In this document: one piece after another, positions 53,401 to 62,261 of the stretch
Layout of the letters: every line of letters starts with the position of its first letter
Numbering within the stretch: the first letter of the stretch is position 1
Assembly (NCBI RefSeq): GCF_013304735.1
Contig: NZ_JAAITI010000003.1
Coordinates: 62,001-126,000, forward strand
DNA length: 64,000 nucleotides
Source: Blautia luti
GTDB taxonomy: Bacteria > Bacillota > Clostridia > Lachnospirales > Lachnospiraceae
Direction of reading: 5' to 3'
The notes under the pieces: model-generated
Database searches by the model: none
Seen by the model: only the letters and a program-made list of their open reading frames with translations
Told to the model about the DNA's origin: nothing
Program-made: the position numbers and the translations under genes

Positions 53401-53634
53401 CATGTACCCCTTCATTGTACGGTATCTCGGGATCATATCCTTGATAACTCGTGTCAGAACGTGTCCGATATGTGGCTTACCATTTGCGGTAGGCGGTCCG
53501 TCATAGAATGTGTATGTCTCGCCCTCTTTACGGCTGTCCATACTCTTTTCGAAAATCTTGTTGTCTTTCCAGAATTTCTCGACTTCTTTTTCACGGTCAA
53601 CAAAATTCAGATTCGTGTCAACTTTACGATACAC
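50470..53634 (-). CDS. ileS: Isoleucyl-tRNA synthetase, type 2
   Basis: A class I synthetase of 1054 residues with HIGH at residues 55-58 (NGKPHIGHVLTRVIKDMIPRY), an editing domain, and the KMSKS motif in [16 protein letters not shown]. The sequence around the active site and the long C-terminal region match the eukaryote-like type 2 IleRS. That form is less sensitive to mupirocin than type 1. The frame extends to 53736, but GTG at 53634 follows GGAGG by 8 nt and gives the expected N-terminus. It is the first gene of an operon with glgP. Confidence 0.96.
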   Translation of the reverse strand: MYRKVDTNLNFVDREKEVEKFWKDNKIFEKSMDSRKEGETYTFYDGPPTANGKPHIGHVLTRVIKDMIPRYRTMKGYMVPRKAGWDTHGLPVELEVEKKLGLDGKEQIEEYGMEPFIQQCKESVWKYKGMWEDFSSTVGFWADMEHPYVTYDNNFIESEWWALKEIWEKGLLYKGFKIVPYCPRCGTPLSAQEVSQGYKTVKERSAIVRFKVVGEDAYFLAWTTTPWTLPSNVALCVNPDEIYCKVKAADGYTYYMAEALLDKVLGKLAKDDEPAYEILEKYKGTDLERREYEPLFACTGEAAAKQRKKAHFVTCDNYVTMSDGTGIVHIAPAFGEDDSRVGREYDLPFVQFVDGQGNMTKETPYAGVFVKKADPMVLTDLDKEGKLFDAPKFEHDYPHCWRCDTPLIYYARESWFIKMTAVKDDLIRNNNTINWIPESIGKGRFGDWLENVQDWGISRNRYWGTPLNIWQCECGHMESVGSRQDLYEKSGDERAKTIELHRPYIDDITMKCPDCGKTMHRVPEVIDCWFDSGAMPFAQHHYPFENKDLFEQQFPADFISEAVDQTRGWFYSLLAESTLLFNKAPYKNVIVLGHVQDENGQKMSKSKGNAVDPFDALNKYGADAIRWYFYINSAPWLPNRFHGKAVVEGQRKFMSTLWNTYAFFVLYANIDNFDATKYTLNYDKLPVMDKWLLSKLNTMVKTVDADLDSYKIPEAARALQEFVDDMSNWYVRRSRERFWAKGMEQDKINAYMTLYTALVTVAKAAAPMIPFMTEDIYQNLVRSIDANAPESIHLCDYPKVNEAWIDKDLEANMEELLEIVVLGRACRNTANIKNRQPIGTMYVKAEKAMDKFYTDIIADELNVKEVKFADDVESFISYSFKPQLRTVGPKYGKLLNGIRTALSEIDGTAAMKELRDNGVLVLDIDGNRVELAEEDLLIETAQSEGYVTETDGETSVVLDTNLTPELIQEGFVREIISKVQTMRKEAGFEVMDKIIVYAKDNDKIMDIMKANQDEIKREVLAENIILGEAEGYTKEWNINKEAVTLGVSKVQEEN

Positions 53635-53740
53635 AATATTTACCTCCTGTGTCTGATTACTGGCTGCTGCCTCATCTGTAAGGCCACAGCGGATTGTTTC
53701 TTCACAGATACCTGTTCGTGCCAATGCTTCGGGCACTTAT

Positions 53741-54127
53741 AAAAAAAGACCCCATCCTGTAAAAGGACGAAGTCTGATTCGCTGTACCACCTGTTACATT
53801 ATACGGGCCTGTGTCCGGATCCCTGCGTCTTCTGCTGTGTTCTTATGCTCTGTGTTATGGCGCGGGCTGTTGTTCCATGTCTGTTCATGGCGGACAATTC
53901 TTTGTATCTGCCGATATATGTTCCCTGTAACGGAGGAAATCCGTCAGTTCTTACTTAATGATCATCTGTATATCAGATATTCTTCCGGCTGTTGCCGGAC
54001 AACTTCGGAACTGAAGCTCAGGAGTGATATTCCGCCATATTTACTCGTCCCGGGCTCCCACCATCCCCAGTTCGCTGCAAGCTTTCCATATGGCCTACTG
54101 TCTCCATCACAGCTTTTTCTATATACG
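53741..54127 (-). ncRNA. T-box leader of ileS
   Basis: The T-box core AGGTGGTACAGCG (53780-53792, with TGGT) and a terminator stem with T7 run (53741-53774) lie 107-160 bp upstream of ileS. They are preceded by about 330 nt of structured leader beginning near 54127. The downstream synthetase implies tRNA-Ile as ligand. Confidence 0.88.
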
Positions 54128-54133
54128 CTGTCT

Positions 54134-54163
54134 ATTATAGGTTGGGGAAAATCCATATGTCAA
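54134..54163 (-). promoter_or_regulatory. Promoter of the ileS T-box transcript
   Basis: TTGACA (54158-54163), 18-bp spacer, TATAAT (54134-54139), a full consensus promoter. It starts 18 bp after the stop of the GH127 gene. Confidence 0.87.
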
Positions 54164-54180
54164 GTGTTTTCAGGGATTTT

Positions 54181-56136
54181 TTATTCCCTCCATGGCATCC
54201 ATATACGCATTTCTCCGTATTCACGGTTATCCCATGCAAAATACGGGATCAGGCGGACCGGAATAATCTTTTTCTTTTCTCCGGTAAAGGACTGATACAG
54301 TTCATCCGGATCATACTCCTCATGGACGATCTGGTAGGCTTCTGTCTCCAGAACACCGATCTCCCTGCCCTGAATCTCCATTTTGCCATCTTTAAATGTG
54401 CTGTGGATATTGATGCAGATATCATCCAGTGTATCTGTATCTGCATCCGGGCTTTCCATGCAGTATACCAGTGGTCCTTTTTCCACTGCAATAAGCTGAC
54501 TGTCCTCCTCTACCATCGGATGTGCCATGGTAAAGCGTACCGGCATGTCAAGTTCAAGCTCAACTTTTGCACCTGCAAGTATCTCAATATGAACTGCCTG
54601 ATAAGTCTCTCTTGTACTCTTATCAAGTTTACGCTCTTCGCCGCCAGCTCTGATGCTTCCGCTTTCTGCCCATTTGGGAATTCTTAAATTCAGTGTTACC
54701 GGTTTATCACAGATAACATTCTCAAATTCAAAGATGATCTTTCCGTTATACGGATATTCTGTCTTCTGTTTCAGAGTGAAAGATGCACCGTTTTCAAGGG
54801 TAAGGGCTGCATCACACTCTCCGTAAATACCGGTGTAAACACTGTCTGTGGAAACTGTATATGCATACTCTCCGGACTGTGTCACTATACGTGCAAGGTT
54901 TGGAGGGCAGCAGTAACTGATGAGATACTCTGTTCTTGTAAGAGGCCAGATCAGTTTATATTCAAGCTTCTTTGCCCTGCGCAGCATATTTTCATAGAAG
55001 AATTTCTTTCCGTCCAGACTTACGGCTGCAAGGTTTACGTTCAGAAGAGCACGCTCGATCACATCAAAATACTCCGCCTTCGGCTCAATCAGAAACATTC
55101 TGTATGCCCACATTACAAGACCGATGGACGCACAGGTTTCATTGTAGGCCGTTACATTGGGAAGCTGGTACTCATATCCGAAAGCCTGATGGATAAGCTG
55201 ATGGTTCCAGAAATCTCCGTAAGGAGAAGCACCGTTATATAAAGCTCCCACACCGCCTGTCAGGTAGATCTTTGTGTTGACCATATTTTTCCATACCTTG
55301 TGAAGGACATCCAGATAATCTTTGTCTCCTTCTTCTGCATAGAGGTCTGCAACTCCTGCGTAAAGGTATGTGGCACGTACTGCATGGCCAATGATCTTTT
55401 CGTGTTCTTTCAGCGGCAGTCTGTCCTGGTTATCGTCCATGCCTTCTTTTACAGAATCACGTAGCACTATCGCCTTGTGTGCAAGATCCAGGTATTTTTT
55501 CTCACCGGTGGTACGGTACATTTCAATAAGGCCCATGTAATGGGACGGGCATACTGCTGTCTGTACCTCACCTTTTTTCTCTGCTTCCGCATACATGTTT
55601 TCCAGAAAATCTGCTGCTTTTCTTGCGATATCCAGGAAGTTTTCTTTTCCTGTGATCCTCTTATACAGGCAGGCAGAAGTAAACAGATGGCCCATATTGT
55701 AGACCTCGAACTCGTTGATATCTCCCAGTCTTCCCTCACGGGTACCGTTACGCATACCGATGATCTGTTTTGTGGAAATATATCCGTCCTCTTCCTGGGC
55801 GCGTCCGATCAGGTCGATATATTCGTCCAGCTTGTCCAGACGGCTCTGGTCCTGAAGCTGTTCTGCAGAATAAAGCTGGGACTCCATCCATTTGTAAAAA
55901 TCTCCGTCACCAAAATCACTGCCGCCAAACTCGCCGCTTTTTTCTCCTGCACAGATACGGAAATTTTCAACTACATGTCCCGCATCCAGTGCCTCAAACA
56001 TTTTCTGCAGGTGAGGAACTGTACTCTCTGCACAGTTCTCCACAACATCTTTCCAGAAACCGCCGGTCCATTTGATCTGGTCATATTCTGCTCCGCTTAC
56101 TTTTGCATATTTCGATTTTCTTGTATCCGCAAGCAT
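54181..56136 (-). CDS. Glycoside hydrolase family 127 (beta-L-arabinofuranosidase type)
   Basis: A GH127/DUF1680 enzyme of 651 residues with an (alpha/alpha)6 barrel followed by beta domains. In the family a zinc-held cysteine is the nucleophile. The ligands are seen as NETC (Glu and Cys, near residue 335) and the CCPPN motif (near 410). There is no signal peptide, so it acts inside the cell on imported oligosaccharides. AGGAGG precedes the ATG. It is the last gene of the ABC importer operon, which suggests arabinofuranose-containing glycans as substrate. Confidence 0.9.
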   Translation of the reverse strand: MLADTRKSKYAKVSGAEYDQIKWTGGFWKDVVENCAESTVPHLQKMFEALDAGHVVENFRICAGEKSGEFGGSDFGDGDFYKWMESQLYSAEQLQDQSRLDKLDEYIDLIGRAQEEDGYISTKQIIGMRNGTREGRLGDINEFEVYNMGHLFTSACLYKRITGKENFLDIARKAADFLENMYAEAEKKGEVQTAVCPSHYMGLIEMYRTTGEKKYLDLAHKAIVLRDSVKEGMDDNQDRLPLKEHEKIIGHAVRATYLYAGVADLYAEEGDKDYLDVLHKVWKNMVNTKIYLTGGVGALYNGASPYGDFWNHQLIHQAFGYEYQLPNVTAYNETCASIGLVMWAYRMFLIEPKAEYFDVIERALLNVNLAAVSLDGKKFFYENMLRRAKKLEYKLIWPLTRTEYLISYCCPPNLARIVTQSGEYAYTVSTDSVYTGIYGECDAALTLENGASFTLKQKTEYPYNGKIIFEFENVICDKPVTLNLRIPKWAESGSIRAGGEERKLDKSTRETYQAVHIEILAGAKVELELDMPVRFTMAHPMVEEDSQLIAVEKGPLVYCMESPDADTDTLDDICINIHSTFKDGKMEIQGREIGVLETEAYQIVHEEYDPDELYQSFTGEKKKIIPVRLIPYFAWDNREYGEMRIWMPWRE

Positions 56137-56152
56137 GTTTTTCCTCCTAAAA

Positions 56153-56992
56153 TCAGCCTTTTACAGCTCCACTTGTCATACCTTCGATTACTGTCTTGTT
56201 AAGGATCATATAGATGATAAGCATCGGGAATACGCTGATCGCGATAGACGCAAAGATCGCACCCCAGTCTTTTGTTCCGAACTCATTCTCAAAATAGAGA
56301 AGTCCGGTTTGTATTGTTTTCAGTTTGCTGTCACTGATAAATGTCATGGAAAACAGCAGGTCATTCCATTTATAGAAGAACTGCAGAACCAGAACAGTAA
56401 CTGCGGCATTTTTCATCAGTGGGAAAACAATGTGCCACATCATGGAATAAATTCCGCATCCGTCAATAACACTTGCCTCAAGAATTTCCCTTGGAAGAGA
56501 TCTCATATATCCTGTTACAAGGAAGATAGAAAGAGAAAGGCCAAATGCGATATAAGTCAGTACCAGGCAAAGTCTTGTATTTGTAAGTCCTGTATTATTG
56601 TAGATCTGAAACAGTGGAAGCAGTGCAGTTGCAACCGGAACCATAAGTCCCAGAAGGAAAAAGTCTGCAAAGAAATTTTTCATTTTCCATTCCATCTGTG
56701 TTACTGCAAATCCGATGGTCATACTTAAAATTACAATAAAAACAAGTGCCAGTGCTGTATAGATCAAACTGTTTCTGAAATACAGACCCATGTTTCCTCT
56801 GGTCCATGCTTCTGAAAAGTTCTTAAGGTAAAGTCCCTCCGGCAGCGCAAAGGACGGCTTTGTTACAAACTCAGATGATTTTTTAAATGCACATGTGAAC
56901 AACCAAAAGATTGGATATGCATCAACAATTACAACCAGTGCAATAATGATCTTTTTAATAACATCCACCGGAGTGATTGTCTTTTTTTCCAT
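56153..56992 (-). CDS. Carbohydrate ABC transporter permease (MalG/AraQ type)
   Basis: An inner-membrane permease of 279 residues with six TM segments. The EAA loop, EASVIDGCGIYSMMWHIVFPLMKNA, contacts the ATPase. AAGGAGG lies 7 nt upstream of the ATG. It is paired with the MalF-type permease 3 bp upstream and the binding protein before that. It is probably energized by an MsmX-like ATPase encoded elsewhere. Confidence 0.92.
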   Translation of the reverse strand: MEKKTITPVDVIKKIIIALVVIVDAYPIFWLFTCAFKKSSEFVTKPSFALPEGLYLKNFSEAWTRGNMGLYFRNSLIYTALALVFIVILSMTIGFAVTQMEWKMKNFFADFFLLGLMVPVATALLPLFQIYNNTGLTNTRLCLVLTYIAFGLSLSIFLVTGYMRSLPREILEASVIDGCGIYSMMWHIVFPLMKNAAVTVLVLQFFYKWNDLLFSMTFISDSKLKTIQTGLLYFENEFGTKDWGAIFASIAISVFPMLIIYMILNKTVIEGMTSGAVKG

Positions 56993-56995
56993 TTT

Positions 56996-57877
56996 TTATG
57001 CCTCCTTTACATCAAAGAAACGGATGATTCTTGTTCCGATAATACAGATCAGGAAAATAACGATGGCAATCGCACTTCCATATCCGTAGTTTCTGTACTC
57101 AAATGCCACGTTGTACATGTACATGGATAATGTTGTTGTTGCACTTCCCGGACCGCCGTTTGTAAGGGCGATTGCGGACTCGAATACTTTAACAGTACCT
57201 GCAAATGCAAATACAAGACATGTAATAGTGATCGGGCGGAGCAGCGGGAAGATAATGTTCTTGAACATCTGCCAGGAACTACACCCGTCAACCTTTGCCG
57301 CCTCAATAATATCATCCGGAATATCAATAAGACCACCGTAGAAAATTACCGCATAGAAACCTACAGACACCCAGATATCCATGACACTTAAGCACCCTAA
57401 TGCTGTGCTTGCCTGTCCGATCCACGGCTGTACCAGATCATGAAGACCGATCGCATCCAGAATACTGTTTAACAGACCATAGTTTGGCTGGATCTCATAA
57501 ATCTTACGGAACAACTGTCCAACGGCTACTGTCGGGAGGATTACCGGGAAAAATGTGATAGTACGAATCAGGTTCTTGAATTTAACAAGCCAGAAGCGAT
57601 ACATCATGGCAAGTGCCAGTCCCAGCACTACCATACCAAGCATGGTGGTAAGAATATACCGGATCGTTACCATAAGTGATTCGTGGAATTTTGAGTCGAT
57701 CAGAAGTTTTGAATAATTCTTAAGGCCGCTGAAGCTCCAGCTAAGTCCCGGCGTTCCTGAATATAAAGAATATACAAAGGACCAGATTACAGGTACGAAT
57801 ACCAGTCCCACATAAAGAATCAGCCCCGGAACAACAAACAGCGCAATTGCCTTTTTATTTCCTAATACATGTTTCAT
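56996..57877 (-). CDS. Carbohydrate ABC transporter permease (MalF/AraP type)
   Basis: A permease of 293 residues with six TM segments. The EAA motif EAAKVDGCSSWQMFKNIIFPLLRP and the ending ALTNGGPGSATTTLSMYMYNVAF are typical of the AraP/MsmF group. It forms a heterodimer with the next permease. A hairpin between it and the binding-protein gene probably lowers its expression relative to that gene. Confidence 0.92.
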   Translation of the reverse strand: MKHVLGNKKAIALFVVPGLILYVGLVFVPVIWSFVYSLYSGTPGLSWSFSGLKNYSKLLIDSKFHESLMVTIRYILTTMLGMVVLGLALAMMYRFWLVKFKNLIRTITFFPVILPTVAVGQLFRKIYEIQPNYGLLNSILDAIGLHDLVQPWIGQASTALGCLSVMDIWVSVGFYAVIFYGGLIDIPDDIIEAAKVDGCSSWQMFKNIIFPLLRPITITCLVFAFAGTVKVFESAIALTNGGPGSATTTLSMYMYNVAFEYRNYGYGSAIAIVIFLICIIGTRIIRFFDVKEA

Positions 57878-57902
57878 CCTGTTTCCTTGCCTTTCTCATA
57901 AA

Positions 57903-57952
57903 AAGAGTATTGAAAATGACATAACTGTTATCCTGCCACTCCCAATACTCTT
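57903..57952 (-). terminator. Intercistronic hairpin between binding protein and permeases
   Basis: Perfect 10-bp inverted repeat AAGAGTATTG/CAATACTCTT with a T run. A weak terminator or 3'-end stabilizer here would favour binding-protein excess. Confidence 0.65.
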
Positions 57953-57975
57953 AATTAGTCCGTTGATCTTACAGC

Positions 57976-59283
57976 TTAGTTGCTGATTGTATATGCTTCC
58001 TCAATGGAATCCATATAAGCGGCTCCATCCATATCTCCATTTAATACAGACTGAATATTATCCTGTGCAGTTGCTTTTGTCTCATCATTCATGTATGCTT
58101 CCCACCATGCGGTAGAAGTCTTTGCATCAGCGATAGCATCAATTACTGTCTGGGTAACAGAGCTGATATCTTTTGTATCTACATCGTATGTATAACCACG
58201 TACTGACTGATAGTCGCCCATCGCGTAGTTACCAACGTTCTCAACGAAGTACTGTAAGAATCCTGCCATTGCTCCGTCATATTTGTCCTGAGACAGGCAA
58301 AGGATGTTACCACAGTTTGCAGGAAGCTCGGAAGCTTCGCTTACAGATTCATCAACTACAGGAACTCCCATGAATCCGATGTTGTCCTCTCCGGACGGGT
58401 TTGTCTCCTCATCTGTAATGGAAGATGTGAACCAGCTTCCGTCATAGAGCATTGCACACTGACCATTTAATAACATTCCCTCAGCAGTTGTATTATCAAC
58501 TGTTGTAGCACCTTCGCCAAAGTATCCTTTGTCTGCCATATCTGCTACCATCTGAGCTGCTGCTACAAATCCGTCATCTGTGAATTTTGTCTCGCCCTCG
58601 CATGCTTTCTTAACTGCATCTGCGCCCATTGTACGATATGCGTAAGCGTTTACGATACGTGTTGTAGGCCATTTGTCAGATCCGCCTGTTGCGATCGGCT
58701 GAATTCCTTTTTCTTTTAATGTGTCACATACCTGAAGGAGCTCATCCCATGTTGTCGGTACTTCTACGCCTGCATCCTCAAATACAGATTTGTTGTACCA
58801 GAATCCCTCGATATTCATTCCGAATGGAAGATCATACAGATCATCTGTGTCAGAAAGAGAAGTCATGATACTCTTTGCACTGTCCATGACTTTGTCCTCA
58901 TCGCCCATTGCTTTAAGCTCTTCGGAAACATTTACAACTTTTCCTGCCTGGATCAGCTCTCTTAACGGAACACCTGCTGAGTAAGCAAACAGATCAGGAA
59001 GATCGTTGGATGCTACCAGTGTGGAAATCTTTGTGCTCAGGTCTGAAGCTGATACATACTCATATTCATAGCTGAAATTCGGATTTACATCTTTGGTGTA
59101 GTTGTCAAGCATTCCTGTAAGGATTTTTCCATCTGCGCTGTCCTCTGCCCAGATTGAAAGAACCTTGATCTTTTTCTCTGCTGATGTGTCAGGATCTGTT
59201 GCTGCGCTTACACTTAAGGATCCTGCCATTAATGAGATCGCTGTTGCTGCAGCCATGACTAATGCCATTGCTTTTTTCTTCAT
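57976..59283 (-). CDS. Sugar ABC transporter solute-binding protein
   Basis: An extracellular solute-binding protein (family 1), 435 residues, with a Sec signal peptide (MKKKAMALVMAAATAISLMAG) and the mature start near TDPDTSAEKK. Typical pieces are DLFAYSAGVPLRELIQAG and GFWYNKSVFEDAGVEVPTTWDELL. Gram-positive binding proteins are usually lipoproteins. Here the lipobox position reads LMAGS, with Ser22 instead of Cys, and a signal peptidase I site (VSA-A) follows. The protein may therefore be released or held otherwise. It is upstream of the two permeases and below the two-component genes. Confidence 0.92.
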   Translation of the reverse strand: MKKKAMALVMAAATAISLMAGSLSVSAATDPDTSAEKKIKVLSIWAEDSADGKILTGMLDNYTKDVNPNFSYEYEYVSASDLSTKISTLVASNDLPDLFAYSAGVPLRELIQAGKVVNVSEELKAMGDEDKVMDSAKSIMTSLSDTDDLYDLPFGMNIEGFWYNKSVFEDAGVEVPTTWDELLQVCDTLKEKGIQPIATGGSDKWPTTRIVNAYAYRTMGADAVKKACEGETKFTDDGFVAAAQMVADMADKGYFGEGATTVDNTTAEGMLLNGQCAMLYDGSWFTSSITDEETNPSGEDNIGFMGVPVVDESVSEASELPANCGNILCLSQDKYDGAMAGFLQYFVENVGNYAMGDYQSVRGYTYDVDTKDISSVTQTVIDAIADAKTSTAWWEAYMNDETKATAQDNIQSVLNGDMDGAAYMDSIEEAYTISN

Positions 59284-59448
59284 TTCTCAAAACCTCCTAA
59301 TACATTTCTTTTGTGATATCGTTATCTTTAAGCTGGCTTTATTCTAACATCCTACGTTTCAGATTGATAGTCTGTCATTTTTTTGAAAATGTCCAAATTT
59401 TATAGAATCCGATTTTTATGTTTGTCATATTTCTTTAGATCAAATCTG

Positions 59449-60519
59449 TCAGTTTTCTTTTGATTTACGGACACCACCTTTAAACTGCATAGGAGTGACA
59501 CCCTCTTCTTTTTTGAAAATATTGCAGAAATACCGATAATTATTGTAGCCTACAGCCTCACTTACTTCCTGTACCTTGGCACCTTTCAGCAGAAGTTCCT
59601 TTGCATGGGCCATACGGATCTGGGTCAGATATCTCACAAAACTGATCCCCACCTCATCCTTAAAAAGAATACTCAGGTAAGCATGGTTCATGTGTACCAT
59701 CTCTGCCATCTCATTCAGGCCGAAATCCTGGCTGTAATTTTGATTAATATAGTCCAGTATATGTGTGATAACCCTGTGGGAACTTCCGATCTTTCTCACG
59801 GAAATCTTTTCAAAAATACGCTGCAGGATGAGATAGACATACTCATCTACCTCTTCCTTTGTCTTCATCTCTTCAATATTGTTAAAAAGAGGGAAGTTAA
59901 AATCATGTTCATACTGCTTCCACTTTTCATAAAAGGCCGCAGAAGCAGCGGTAATAAGTTTATAGCTCTCTTCTTTGTATTCTGGCAGGCCATATCCTGC
60001 TTTTTTCAGAAGCTGCTGGATCCTCCGTGTTTCCTCTTCCCAGTTTTCCGTATTACTGTCGTTGATCATCTCCACAACAGCATTGAGGGAAAGTCTCAGA
60101 TCCCGGATCTGTTTTTCATTCTCCACATCTGTTTTGCTGGGCCGTTCTTTAAATTCTTCATCTATCTTTTCCAGGGTAGCCTTCAGTTTGTCCATAGTTA
60201 CCGGCTTGTCTATATAACTGTGGACTCCCAGCTCCATTCCCTTACGGGCATACTCAAATTCTTTATATGCACTTACCAGCACAAATATCATATCCGGATA
60301 TTTTTTATAAAAATGTTCGATGACCTCGAGACCGGAAAGCCCGGGCATACGAATATCTATGAAAACAACATCCGGATGTACATTTTCAATCAGTTCCAGT
60401 GCCATCTGACCATCTGAAGCAGAGCCTGCCATCTCATAATCCGCACCAATCCTTTTCAGCATTACACGGATTCCCTCAATGGTCAGATATTCATCATCGA
60501 TCACTACCAGTTTTTTCAT
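59449..60519 (-). CDS. Response regulator, YesN/AraC type
   Basis: An N-terminal receiver domain with phosphoacceptor D55 in VVFIDIRMPG, acidic D8/D9 and K105-type lysine in YIDKPVTMDKL. A linker (about 125-250) and a C-terminal AraC-type double helix-turn-helix (HILDYINQNYSQDFGLNEMAEMVHMNHAYLSILFKDE) follow. The length of 356 residues is on the short side for YesN proteins. It lies 8 bp downstream of its kinase and 165 bp upstream of the binding-protein gene, whose weak promoter it most likely activates. Confidence 0.93.
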   Translation of the reverse strand: MKKLVVIDDEYLTIEGIRVMLKRIGADYEMAGSASDGQMALELIENVHPDVVFIDIRMPGLSGLEVIEHFYKKYPDMIFVLVSAYKEFEYARKGMELGVHSYIDKPVTMDKLKATLEKIDEEFKERPSKTDVENEKQIRDLRLSLNAVVEMINDSNTENWEEETRRIQQLLKKAGYGLPEYKEESYKLITAASAAFYEKWKQYEHDFNFPLFNNIEEMKTKEEVDEYVYLILQRIFEKISVRKIGSSHRVITHILDYINQNYSQDFGLNEMAEMVHMNHAYLSILFKDEVGISFVRYLTQIRMAHAKELLLKGAKVQEVSEAVGYNNYRYFCNIFKKEEGVTPMQFKGGVRKSKEN

Positions 60520-60527
60520 AGTTTCAC

Positions 60528-62258
60528 TTATATCCTCATTTCATTTTCTGCCAGAATGATCTTTACCCGGGTTCCTTTTCCAGGCTCACTTGTGATCGTT
60601 ACTTCTGAATTTTCACCGTAATACAGTTTAATTCTTTCTCTTACATTATTGATTCCATAGCCTTTATCCAGCTTGGACATATCATCAATCCCCACGCCAT
60701 CATCAATAATGGTAAAGATGATCCTGTTTTCATTTACCTGACCTGTGATCCAGATATTTCCATCACCCATTTTGGTTTCCAGTCCGTGATATACCGCATT
60801 TTCCACAAAAGGTGTGAGAAGAAGTTTCAGTATCTTCTTTTCCATAAGATCTTCATCCACCTGGATCTTCAGATGGAATCTGTCTTTGTAGCGCATATTT
60901 TGAATGGTAATGTATGAGCGGATATGCTGGATCTCATCCTTTACCATGATCAGATTACTTCCCTTGTTCAGGCTCAGCTTGAAATTGTCAGAAAGAGCAG
61001 CCACCATTGTGGCGATCTCATCCTCCTCATGAACAATGGCCATACAGTAAAGGGCATCTAGGGCATTATAAAGAAAATGCGGGTTGATCTGCTCCTGGAG
61101 AAGATGCAGCTCCTGCTCTCTCTGCCTGATCTTGGCATAAAGCAGACGTTCCCTTAATACCAGATTATTGTTGACCATTTCTTTAAATTTCTGTCCCAGA
61201 AGGCCGATCTCACTGTCATCAAATTCTTCTGTGATATTACGTGTTCCCTCTTCCACACTCTGCATGGTGCGCTCCAGTTTTTTCAGAGGCATATAGATCT
61301 TCATGGCAATCATATGTGCCACAAACATGCCAATGCCAAACAGAAGCAGGATCATCACCCCGATCAGGATACCCACATTGACCTTCTGTGCATTTAATTC
61401 GCTTGCCTTAATACCGCTCACCAGAGTCCAGCCATTTACAAAACTTTCCCTGGCACTGAAAATATACGGTGTCTGAGATGTCACTGAAAGAGCAGAGACA
61501 TACGCTTTGTAGATCTCCTCTTTATAGCTGTCGTCTCCCTGGAAATAAATAAGGGGATCATCCGTGTTTTCGTCGATGACCATAAAGCAGTTGGTCTTAT
61601 AATTTCCTCTGTTCTCAAATGCCATTTTGAAAATATTTTTTGATACATTTACGATCAGATAGCCTACTCCGCTATCCTCCCGGGAACCGCGCAGATACTT
61701 CACTATGGACAATGTATCATTTTTTCCCGTAAGCGCATTACTGCCCAGGATGATCTCTTTTCCATCTGCATCCCGGGCTTCTTTTATCCAGGCCTGTTTC
61801 AGTATCTCTCCGTCTTTATAGAACGAAGTGTACTGTGACAGGTCGGACTTTTTTGAATGAATATAAAGTTTTCCATTAAGGCTGACTGATAATACTTCCT
61901 GAACAGATGCCTGCTGTAAGGTCAGTTCATTTACACTTTTTTCCAGGGTTCTTGTTTCTTTTGAGGAAAAATAGGAACCCGGTTCTTCCCCTGCCTGAGA
62001 AAGAGCATTCATGTAGGAGTCTTTCAGAAGAAGATTTCTCATTTCCTCTATGATACTGTCAAGCTGAAGCTCCACAATATTATCTGAAGTCTGTAGACTG
62101 TAATAAAAATCCTGCTGATAATTTTCCACTATGTTATTTGTGGTCAGCGCAAAAATACTGACACCCAGGATCAGCATGGACAGAATGGAGATGGCTATGA
62201 TCGCCACCTGGATCTGCTGCTGAATAGTACGTCTGTTTGTTTTCATCTTGTCAGCCAT
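60528..62258 (-). CDS. Sensor histidine kinase, YesM type
   Basis: A membrane sensor kinase of 576 residues. TM1 is at about 17-37, an extracellular sensing domain at about 40-290, TM2 at about 296-318 (GILIGVMILLLFGIGMFVAHM), then a HAMP domain. The His_kinase motif INPHFLYNALDALYCM carries the phospho-histidine. The HATPase domain has DDGVGIDD and GYGINNVRERIKLYYG. With the response regulator it should sense a carbohydrate outside the cell and switch on the importer. Confidence 0.93.
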   Translation of the reverse strand: MADKMKTNRRTIQQQIQVAIIAISILSMLILGVSIFALTTNNIVENYQQDFYYSLQTSDNIVELQLDSIIEEMRNLLLKDSYMNALSQAGEEPGSYFSSKETRTLEKSVNELTLQQASVQEVLSVSLNGKLYIHSKKSDLSQYTSFYKDGEILKQAWIKEARDADGKEIILGSNALTGKNDTLSIVKYLRGSREDSGVGYLIVNVSKNIFKMAFENRGNYKTNCFMVIDENTDDPLIYFQGDDSYKEEIYKAYVSALSVTSQTPYIFSARESFVNGWTLVSGIKASELNAQKVNVGILIGVMILLLFGIGMFVAHMIAMKIYMPLKKLERTMQSVEEGTRNITEEFDDSEIGLLGQKFKEMVNNNLVLRERLLYAKIRQREQELHLLQEQINPHFLYNALDALYCMAIVHEEDEIATMVAALSDNFKLSLNKGSNLIMVKDEIQHIRSYITIQNMRYKDRFHLKIQVDEDLMEKKILKLLLTPFVENAVYHGLETKMGDGNIWITGQVNENRIIFTIIDDGVGIDDMSKLDKGYGINNVRERIKLYYGENSEVTITSEPGKGTRVKIILAENEMRI

Positions 62259-62261
62259 ATT

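Noticed and set aside
51709..53742. A 677-codon open frame on the plus strand
   Set aside because: It is antisense to ileS. The frame is open because of the strong codon bias of ileS, and its translation is Cys/Leu-rich nonsense with no motif.
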